Assembly: GCF_028372415.1 (NCBI RefSeq)
Contig: NC_092873.1
Span: forward strand, 356,156,128 to 356,220,127
Direction of reading: 5' to 3'
From: Notamacropus eugenii
Lineage: Eukaryota; Chordata; Mammalia; Diprotodontia; Macropodidae
DNA length: 64,000 nucleotides
Each line of letters begins with the position of its first letter. The stretch's first letter is position 1. Shown one piece after another: positions 56,155 through 64,000 of the stretch. The position numbers and the translations under genes were made by a program. The notes beneath the pieces were generated by a model. The model did no database searches. It had not been told where the DNA came from and saw nothing but the letters and a program-made list of their open reading frames with translations.

Positions 56155-56290
56155 AATTTAATGGAATCATAGAATCGTAGAATTTTAGAATTGTAAAGAC
56201 CCTTAAAGATCATCTTATCTTCCTTTTTCAGATGAAGAAACTGAGACCCAGAGACATTAAGTAACTGGTGGCTATTATCTAATGACTCCT
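56155..56290 (-). mobile_element. MIR-like fragment
   Basis: GGAATCATAGAATCGTAGAA and GATGAAGAAACTGAGACCCA. Confidence 0.6.
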
Positions 56291-56992
56291 AGGACATTCT
56301 CCTTCCTTCCTCATTGAGTTCAGTGCTTGGTTTACAGTCATTGCTACAACTCCTGCCCTCACATTTTATACACTCACACACACATGCACACACGCACGCA
56401 CACACACATAATGATACTAATGTATCAAATACCATAACTTCCCACTTTCTCAATCTGCTCAGTTACTAGGAACTGCTCTTTCCCTCTATCTCAGCTGTGC
56501 ACAAATATGGCCATACCCTTCCTCCCATCACCTCCAAGTATTCTATTACCACATTCACAAATTCTGAAATTCCTTTATCTGATCCTAACCTTCTATCATT
56601 TCAGATTTCCTTCTTTTTTTCAGAGGCAATCAGGATTAAGTGACTTGATCTTCCCTTTATCAGATTGGCTATTCCAGACCTTTTCCATCCCCTGGCAAGC
56701 TTTTCAGGAACCCCTTTCCCCCTACCTTCTCACTTCAAAGATTCCAACTAGAGCTCCCTTCTTCTCTCCTCCTCATCTCACATCTTTTGGGCATCTTTCC
56801 CCATTATCTCCTTCATCTCTGACTCTCATGAAAAGGAGTCTCTTCTCTTCACCCAGGTAAACCCATCCTATCCCATCCTGCCTCCTCCATCAGATTTCCT
56901 CCTCTATCATTCCTACTCTCTCTCTAATTTTTCCATATTTATTTATACCTTCCCTGAAGCCTCATAATGTGCTCATGACTCTCCCATTCATT
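56291..56992. other. Pyrimidine-rich, possibly old LINE-derived
   Basis: A short CA tract lies at 56373-56410. The remainder (for example CCATTATCTCCTTCATCTCT) resembles dispersed mammalian repeat DNA, but I cannot name a family. The 117-codon plus frame at 56507-56860 has no domain. Confidence 0.3.
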
Positions 56993-57185
56993 TTTTATTT
57001 TTGAAATTTTTAAAATAATATTTTCCCCAATTACAAGTAAAAACAATCTTTAGCATTTTGTTTTTTTTTTTAAGTTTTGATTTCCAAATTCTCTGTCCCT
57101 TTCTTCCCCCATCCTTGAGACAGCAAGCAATCTGATGTAGGTCATACATGTGCATCCATGTGAAAAATTTCCATGTTTGACTCTC
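56993..57185 (-). mobile_element. 5'-truncated L1/HAL1 3' end
   Basis: Matches the 3' UTR of the HAL1 at 41115: CCCCAATTACAAGTAAAAAC, TTCCAAATTCTCTGTCCC and GACAGCAAGCAATCTGATGT. Confidence 0.7.
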
Positions 57186-57369
57186 TCACCCAACATTTTG
57201 ACCCATTTCCACATACTTAGGCAGGCTGGTCCTTGGACACATCAATGCAGTATATATTTGGTGTAATTAGTTACCAAGGCTTGGACAACTTCAAGGTCAT
57301 TCATGACTTGTCTCTCTCACCCATTCCACATATCTAGTTTATGTTGTCTTGTCATTTCTACCTTAACAA
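57186..57369. other. Unassigned
   Basis: No firm feature; possibly more L1 3' region or L2. Confidence 0.3.
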
Positions 57370-58430
57370 CTTCTGTAAAAATTCCATCCTGGCTGGTGAT
57401 TGTACAAGAAGGAGAAGACTGAGAAGGATCAAAGCCAAAATCCTCACTGGACCATTAGGAGAGGACACAGAAGCCAGCAAATGGTAGGGTTAGGTCCCAG
57501 CCAACTGATCCAGAACTGCAGCACCACCAGCAGCTTCCAAACTACAGACTACAGCATCAAGTAGAACCTTTCCATTCTACCCAAGAATGTTGGATGAGTA
57601 GAAGCCTGACCCTAGCACAGAGCAGGTGATATGAGTAAACAGAAGAAAATATTGAACATAATGGAGAACGTTGTGGATTAAGAGAAGACCAGGAGAAGAG
57701 TCACTCCATAACAAATACAAGTAGAATCTCAGTTAAGGAATGGCTTGATCACAGACCCCAAGTTTGTCTGGAAGAAATGAAGCGAGAGTTAAAAACTGAA
57801 AATAGAGCTATTGAGAAGAAGTTTGGAAGGAAAATAAAGGAAGGAAGGAAAATAAATCCCTAATCAGAAGGTAGAATTCCTTTCCTAATTAGTGGGTTCT
57901 CTGAAAAATAGAATAAACAGAATTCAGTGGTTACATGAAAAAACAATAAATATTAGAACAAATATAAAAGATTTAATAAAAAATAGGAGAATATGTAAGA
58001 CATCTACTACCAAAAAATGATTGGAAAGGTTGAGGAGAGGTCACTTAAGAGTCCTCAAGGTCCATGAAAACCATGATCAAACAAACAAAAAGTCTTGGAT
58101 ACTATATTTCACAAAATCATAAAAATAAAACTGTTTAGGATTATTATAAGCAGAGAATAAAGTAAAAATAGAAAGTACCTACTAATAATCTTTTGAGTCT
58201 ATGCAAAATTGAAAACACCCAGGAATAATATATCCTAAATCCAGAGCTTCCAGGTAAAAGGAAAAAAACTTCAATTGACCAAGAAGCAAGAGTTCAAGAA
58301 CCAAGGAACCATCATCAAGGATCATATGAAGCTATGCTGCAGCTATTATAGAGGCAATATTGGAATATGATATTTTAAAAAGCAAATGACTAACACATAA
58401 TCAAGAATAACTTACCCTGATCTGATATGT
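57370..58430 (+). mobile_element. Old L1/HAL1-type ORF1 region
   Basis: Plus-sense and badly decayed. A Met-initiated stretch (MSKQKKILNIMENVVD) begins near 57631, followed by Lys/Glu-rich, coiled-coil-like sequence. At 58240-58400, CAGAGCTTCCAGGTAAAAGG and TGGAATATGATATTTTAAAA follow the order of an L1 ORF1 C-terminal domain. The assignment is by remembered pattern and is uncertain. Confidence 0.4.
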
Positions 58431-59629
58431 AATGTTTGATACCTGCCTCTACAAGCAGGGATAGTTGTCTTCTCATAATTATTGTTTGGGTCCAAGCTTA
58501 TCCTTTATTCTTTTGCAGAAAGTTGGGATTCACTTTTAAAAAGCTATAAAAGTATTTTCCAGTCTTTTGGGGAGACACAGATATCCCATCTCCCCAAGTA
58601 TTTATAAACTTCTAAAATGCTGTGGCACCCCTGGGTGGGGGACTAGTGGGAGAAGGGTCAAGGTTTCTTCACTCACTGATGCCTTGTGACTTTTTTTTTC
58701 AAATAAATCCAAAGTACAGTGTCTGAGTAGAAGACTGTGCTGATAGAGAGCATGGGAAAGTGAAGCCTTTATTAGATAAATTCCTATACATCAGGTATGT
58801 ATGATTTTTGTTGGGCAAAAATTCCCGAGATATATAGATCATAACCCATCTGCACCTTGGTAGACGGACTTCATGAACTGTAGTATCTGAAAAAAAACCA
58901 TACAGTATATGGTGATGAGCCTGTTGGAAGTGGCAAAGTGATATGCAGTTCATCACTGAGTTGGTAATTGAAGCTTTCCAGGTCAGTAGAAACTTTTAGA
59001 GTTCGTGCTCCACTGGGCTAGCCTTTGAGGATCCATAGGTACCTTCCCACCAAAATGAAGCAATAGAAGAGGACTTTAGTGAAGATTGAAAAGAGTAAGT
59101 TTAAGGACTAGGGGATTTGCTCATCTAGATCAGTGAAGTTGGATAACATAGTAGCAAACAGAGAGAATACAATGTAGGAAGAAGATTAAGAGGAGAAATA
59201 GCCAGTAATATACAGGACATAATATAACACCAAAGAAAAGAGTCATCAAGAAAACCTCTGATCTCGGATATCTGAACAAATTCAAGCATCATGGATCCGA
59301 ATGTGATGAGACAAATTTTTTCTCAGAGGGGTCATTGATACTTGGTTTTAGTAGGACTTAGGACTGAAATGTGGCTATGGGAAAAGGAACAGCATAGATA
59401 TTTTTAAAGTATTTTAAATTATTTAAATTAAAGTATTTTAAATAAATAATTATTAAAAGGACAGACTCAAGTGAGGAAAGGAAGGAACTAGAAGGAGTAA
59501 ACAGGGTAGGGAAGAGCAGGAAAAGAATCAATAAGGGGAGGAACAGCAGAAATATTGTTGCATGGATCACCTGGACAGCTGTGAAAATTAGATGAGGAGT
59601 TTAGGAAACAGATTAAAAAAAACTTGATT
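58431..59629. other. Unassigned intergenic
   Basis: About 1.2 kb with no recognised gene. The 85-codon minus frame at 58699-58956 is open but shows no known domain. AT-rich around 59400-59455. Confidence 0.35.
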
Positions 59630-59705
59630 TTTTTTTTTGTCTGTGACTGGTATAGTGACTTGCGTGTAGAAGACATTTAATGAATTTTTGTTGAATTGAA
59701 CTAAA
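59630..59705 (+). mobile_element. L2-type 3' end
   Basis: Degenerate GTGTAGAAGACATTTAATGA and TTTGTTGAATTGAAC. Confidence 0.5.
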
Positions 59706-59734
59706 CAGGCGGAATTGACTTTGATTCTTGGCAA

Positions 59735-60055
59735 AATTCTAGAACACTATTAAAAAGAGGGTTTGTGAGCATTTAGAAAGGGAAGCAGTGATCACTGAAG
59801 AGCCAGCAGGACTTCTTAAAAAACAGGTCATGCCAGATTAAACTTATTTTTCTTTATTGACAAGTTCCTAGACTGGTACATTAGAGAAATATTATTGACA
59901 AGAAATACTTGAATTTCAGAAGTCTTACTAGTAGACTTGAGTACAAAACAGTCTAGATAATAATATAGTTAGGTAAAATTGCATTAGTTGAATGAATGAC
60001 CCCCAAACTGGTCTTTAGTGGGTCATTGTCAGCTTGATGGAGTTAGAGGTTAAAC
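59735..60055 (+). mobile_element. L3/CR1 reverse-transcriptase fragment
   Basis: Plus-sense CR1/L3 ORF2 in colinear blocks: GGGTTTGTGAGCATTTAGAA, GCAGTGATCACTGAAGAGCC, AAAACAGGTCATGCCAGATT, TATTGACAAGTTCCTAGACT and a degenerate TACTTGAATTTCAG. The last corresponds to the (Y/L)DFS part of the RT domain. Several stops are present. Confidence 0.65.
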
Positions 60056-60274
60056 ATTGTTAAACTATTCCTAAGTGAGGAAGGTTGTTACTCATAACAA
60101 CCTTGTTTGGAATACCTCTCAAGGTTCACCTTCCCTCCATTTGCTTTATCTCTTCCATTCATGATGGTAAATGTTTATCACCAGAATTTTTGAAAGGGCA
60201 ATTATATATTTTACTAGCCAATCTTGGTTCAAGAAAACAGATACTATAACATGCCCCTCTCTTCTCATCAGGCA

Positions 60275-60690
60275 AGTCAATTAGTCAGTCATCAAGAATT
60301 TATTAAGTGTTTACTATGTGCCAGGCATTGTGCTAAGCCTGAGAATACAAATAGAAGCAGAAAAACAATCCTTTTGCTAAAGAGCCTTACATTCTAAATG
60401 GGGAAGATAATACATAAAAGGGAGCTGAAAAGGGTTAAGTGGAGGAAGGTACATGGAATAGGGGCAAGGGAGAGAAAATCTTGGAGAGTTGAGACAGTAT
60501 CACATCCTAAAGAGGGATGAAGATACCTTTGACCTGAGCCTCCTCCTTAAATGGAAAATTCTGAGAGGAACCAGCCAATCAGAAGGTGAGGCCTTAGGGT
60601 GGAGAATATTTCCAATATGTAGAAGTTTTGAGCTTTCAAGTTGAAGAGGTGGGGGCTACAGGGACAGAATTCTAAATAGATTCTCAGATG
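60275..60690 (+). mobile_element. L2 LINE fragment
   Basis: AAGAATTTATTAAGTGTTTA, CTATGTGCCAGGCATTGTGC and AAAGAGCCTTACATTCTAAA. Confidence 0.75.
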
Positions 60691-61074
60691 TGGTCATTAT
60701 ATTGTGGTTTTATTTAATAATTTCCCCTTTGTTACAAGTAAGAGTTCAATTCCAGCATGGTAATAATATTATATATGAAAATGACTATGATGTATAGGAC
60801 CCTTTCTGCTGTCTTTGCCCTTCCCTGCACAGTTGGAATCTGTGATCTGGTGGGGACCATGACAAGTAAGTAGTATGCAATAAAGTCAGACCCACAAGGT
60901 ACAGAGGAGACACTATAGTGTTTAGAGTGGAGAGAGTTTCTCTTCTTGTTTTACCTGCCTATGTTTATACTTCTGACTGTGAATGATGAAACTAGCTTCA
61001 GTTAGATTCAGTCAGAGGTCATTCCTAGGGACAGGATGGTGAGTGGGATAGACTTAGTGAAGACTCCTCAGATT
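60691..61074. other. Left flank of the endogenous retrovirus
   Basis: No feature recognised. The LTR could begin within it. Confidence 0.35.
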
Positions 61075-61480
61075 GTAATTTTTCTCCCAGGGGTGAGGTA
61101 AGGCCTAAAGGCTCAAGGTTACAATATTTTTAGAATAGAATAGTTCCATATAAGGATATAAAACTGTGTAGTGTATTAGGGTCTCAATGATTGGATAAAA
61201 CTTACATAATTCCTCGATGTCTTCATTTCAAAAGGGATTGGTTAGATTTCGTGTCTAGAATGTAAGACCATATTCTCAGCTAATGAGGATAATGGTCAGT
61301 GGGGGGAGGAGGGACTTGCGTTAGGGTCTATATAAATCACTGTCCTGTTCTTTGTCTTCGGCTTTCCTACTCCTACAGGTGAGCCCCGCTTCTCGAGAAT
61401 CGAATAAATCACTTTTCTTTCATCACTTTGAGAGGCCTCTGAGTAATTGATTTATGTAGGGACCTGAGCCATCCCACACA
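61075..61480 (+). mobile_element. 5' LTR of a class-I-like endogenous retrovirus
   Basis: The right end is firm: ...CCCACACA, three bases before a primer-binding site. Inside are TATATAAA (61329-61336), AATAAA (61403-61408) and a U5 of about 60 bases, giving a U3-R-U5 order in the plus sense. The left end, TGTAATTTTTCTCCCAGGGG at 61075, is my choice because retroviral LTRs run TGT...ACA. Other TGT starts upstream are possible. The R/U5 part holds a strong splice-donor-like CAGGTGAG at 61377-61384. Confidence 0.75.
61329..61336 (+). promoter_or_regulatory. LTR TATA box
   Basis: TATATAAA, about 70 bases before the LTR AATAAA. Transcription would start near 61358-61362. Confidence 0.7.
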
Positions 61481-61483
61481 GTT

Positions 61484-61502
61484 TGGGGGCTTCGCCCGGG
61501 AT
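61484..61502 (+). other. Retroviral primer-binding site, tRNA-Pro-like
   Basis: TGGGGGCTTCGCCCGGGAT, close to the standard tRNA-Pro site TGGGGGCTCGTCCGGGAT of gammaretroviruses, with changes in the centre. It is correctly placed after the LTR. Confidence 0.75.
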
Positions 61503-61770
61503 CTGTGACCTTTCTGAGAGATGGCTGACAGCTCAGTTCAAAGACTGGGTGCCTGTGGGGAGATTTCCCTATCGTCCTTGAAAAGGGCTGCTGGGCCTCC
61601 CTCTCTGCAAGGTAACGACCCGAAGCAGAGGAACTCAGTGAAGACAGAAAAGAATAGAGATAGGGACTCCAAAGACTCTGAAGCTGTGAAGTGTGTAAAA
61701 ATGCCAACTGGTTGGTGTTGAAGTTTGCAGTCAGGCAACTTGTACGCGTATACGACTCAGCGGTAAGCGC

Positions 61771-61816
61771 GGGGGGGGGGGGGGGTGGGGTGGTGGGTGG
61801 GTCTGGGGGTCAATTC
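61771..61816 (+). repeat. G-run in retroviral leader
   Basis: Fifteen consecutive G, then TGGGGTGGTGGGTGGG and GGGGG. At least four G-tracts are close enough for a G-quadruplex on the plus strand. Confidence 0.85.
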
Positions 61817-61965
61817 GTTGAGTCTTAGATAGACTCGGGGAGAAGGTGAAGACTCCCAACCAAATTAGTGGACTGCGGGACCCCAGGGTGAAGGGCCTCC
61901 CCAAAAACGTTTGCTGGGTGACTGCTGGTGATGAGCGACCCTCACCTGAGAGCTGGCAAGAGAAG

Positions 61966-62119
61966 CTAGCAAGGGAGCTAGCATAATTCGTTGAGTCTCA
62001 GACTCGGAGGTGTTGGCGACAACCCTCGACCAAAGGAGCCAGCAGGAGAGCTAGCAAGGGAGCTAGCACAATTCGTTGAGTCTCAGACTCGGAGGTGTTG
62101 GCGACAACCCTCGACCAAA
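61966..62119 (+). repeat. 85-bp tandem duplication in retroviral leader
   Basis: CTAGCAAGGGAGCTAGCA starts each copy (61966 and 62051). AATTCGTTGAGTCTCAGACT recurs at offset 85. The overlap ends at 62119 with one mismatch seen. A third, diverged relative (AATTCGTTGAGTCTTAGATA) lies at 61813. Confidence 0.9.
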
Positions 62120-64000
62120 ATGAGACAAAAGCAGTCCAAGAATAGAGCTTCGGAGTGGAGTTAGGAAGAAATACTGGTAAATAGTCCCTTGGGAAACCGA
62201 TTACAAAATTGGCATGAATTACCAAAATTATAGAGAAAAGAATGTAGAAGAAGATGATTAAGTATTGTTGTTTCATATGGGGTGAAAAGACATCGGAGGA
62301 GGAGGCACAATCTGGCCCAAATATGGTTCCTCCGAGGATTGGGTTTGCCAAAAATTTAAACCTATATGTACTATTCTATTCTGTTAAATGTTTTGTCTGT
62401 ATATGTTGTGTTGGTATTTCTGTGTGAATGAAAGTCTGTGTGTCTCTGTTTTTATCTGATAAGGTTGTAAATTTAGCCAGCCAGCCAGCAGGAGCAGAAA
62501 GGCTGAGCTGAACTGTCCTTGAAATTCCTGTTACTCCCTTTCTTCAACCCCTCCAGACTAGTTTCAGAGGGGCGGAGGGACAAGGAGGGAGAGAAAGGAA
62601 AAAAAAAAAATTCTTTTTCCCTCAGACCTAAGAGGCATGCTGGCAACCATTTAACCATTTCCTGCCTCACCCAAAAGAAGAAATTTTAGTGTAATGGGAA
62701 ATAACAGAAAGTGAAGTGAATTCATTCTGGTCGTATTTGGAATTGTGAATAGGTGAAATGTGTAATTCTTAATTTAATGTTTCAGATAGGTTAGAATTTA
62801 TTAAAGTTTGGTGGAAGTAAGCAGAAGATTAGAAAGTAAAAAATCTCAAGTAAGCAACTTAGAGCTGAGAGTTTTGGATTTAGGTTTAATTAGATCAATA
62901 TATTTGATGCCAGACAATGTATTTAAAGTAAAAAGATAATAGGTTTAGGTTTTTCTTTTTCTTTGCAGAGTGGGAGGGCCAGAAAGGGGTGGCCTTGGGA
63001 ATCCTGGCACAAATAAGAGGAGGGCAGAGACACCCAGTAGCATTTCTGGCAAAAATGTTAGATCCAGTAACAAAAGGATAGGTATTTGTTAGATGCAACA
63101 TTAATCTAATGTAACTGTTACATGATTTTAAATTTTGTAATTTATTACATATAGATTGGGGTTTTAAAAAGATGTAATAGAAATTTGATAATTTGAAACT
63201 TACATTTGGTTATAAAAAAAAGAGCTGAATAGGTTAATGGCTTCTTTTAAGTTTTAAGTAAACTTAAATAAGTTTAAATTTTTAGGTAATCTATCTAAAT
63301 ATTGTATTAGAAATTGCATTGTTAAGTTCATTAATGAATTGGTTAAAAAGAGCTGTTATGAATTTTTTTATAAGAGTTTCCTTGTAGCATTCTTATTAAG
63401 AAAATGAGAACGCTTTAAAAATGTACATGTATGTATATATATAGGTGTGATTTTCAAGCCTGTTTCATCTGAGCATGTATTACGTTAAAAGTTTATTTCT
63501 GTTGTTGAAAAGGAAATTTTAGCTAAAATTGTTTTTGCCATGAATCAAGCATTTACTCTAAAGTTATTTTTGTAAAAGAAAGTTTATGGGCAAATGTGAA
63601 AAGGCTTTGGGTTTAGGTCTTTTCTTGTGATTTCTGTCAATTAGTTTCAAGGGGATTGTGATAAATTGCAAACTGTACATAAGAGAGGAAATATTTGCTG
63701 TATTAAGAAATACTTTGTAAAATCTTTCGTATGGGTTTTTGGAAGGCCTACCTATCCAATTTGTATTTGTAAGTTACAAAAGTGGGAAGAATTTAGTTTC
63801 TCTAATAGGATATGAAAATGCAATTGGTGTCATCTGAAATTTATTGTTTGGGTTCATAGCTAAAACAATTTGTTATCACTTATGAAAATTATGTTTGCCA
63901 TTTGTAATTCTAATGCTAAAACCTAAAGCTGGTACACTGTGTGTATATGTGGGAAAAGAAGCAGTCCTCAGGCTAATAACAAGTACAGCCCCAGCAGCTG

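Larger units (their letters stand above)
61481..64000 (+). mobile_element. Endogenous retrovirus internal region, 5' part (leader)
   Basis: Begins with the primer-binding site and continues past the window edge. The first 0.65 kb is GC-rich, with possible splice donors (GGTAACG at 61610, CGGTAAGCG at 61761), a G-run and an 85-base tandem duplication. The next 1.6 kb is AT-rich and broken by stops. I find no gag, pol or env coding block inside the window. Only the untranslated leader is represented, or gag is heavily decayed. Confidence 0.7.

Noticed and set aside
58699..58956. Processed pseudogene at the 85-codon minus frame
   Set aside because: A T-run lies at its 3' side, but no protein family is recognisable and no poly(A) signal fits.
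1..64000. Neighbouring genes TNS4 or SMARCE1
   Set aside because: Expected from human gene order but tens of kilobases away there. I looked for exons and found none in the window.
1..64000. CRISPR array, operon, riboswitch or other prokaryotic-type system
   Set aside because: The DNA is mammalian nuclear. Tandem repeats here are microsatellites or minisatellites without the regular repeat-spacer pattern.

Overview
The window is nuclear DNA from a mammal, most likely a marsupial. The evidence is the repeat content: tRNA-headed SINEs with a BovB/RTE-like 3' tail, THER1/MIR-type CORE-SINEs, L2 and L3/CR1 remnants, a full-length L1 and a HAL1-type 'half-L1'. I cannot name the species. The only protein-coding host gene I can support is CCR7, the C-C chemokine receptor 7, on the minus strand.

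Layout. 1-4.7 kb: repeats and unassigned DNA downstream of CCR7. 4.72-21.59 kb: the complete CCR7 gene in three exons. Exon 1 contributes 10 coding bases (21506-21515), exon 2 contributes 50 (10843-10892) and exon 3 contributes 1065 (5756-6820). The intact reading frame gives 374 residues. A compact promoter lies at 21.59-21.75 kb, with a TATA-like box, a perfect AP-1 site and a near-consensus kB site. 21.9-41.1 kb: upstream intergenic DNA with old SINE/L2/L3 copies, microsatellites, a 30-bp-period minisatellite, a roughly 210-bp sequence present twice, a homopurine tract and a CpG-rich island (31.6-32.1 kb). 41.1-44.7 kb: a HAL1-like element (minus strand) that has the L1 3' end and ORF1 but lacks most of ORF2. 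45.2-51.9 kb: a full-length, inactivated L1 (minus strand) with an 11-bp target-site duplication. 52-61 kb: L2, SINE, L3 and an old ORF1-type fragment, plus stretches I cannot assign. 61.07-64.0 kb: the 5' LTR, tRNA-Pro-like primer-binding site and non-coding leader of a class-I-like endogenous retrovirus that runs off the right edge.

How the parts relate. CCR7 is the lymph-node homing receptor for CCL19 and CCL21. Its promoter-proximal AP-1 and kB sites fit its known induction in activated lymphoid cells. In the human genome CCR7 lies between TNS4 and SMARCE1, both tens of kilobases away, so the absence of other genes is expected. The rest is a layered transposon record. Young SINEs sit inside older repeats, and an RTE LINE 3' end lies beside the SINEs that share its tail. 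The HAL1 and the L1 lie 0.5 kb apart in the same orientation. I found no RNA gene, CRISPR array or convincing new gene system.
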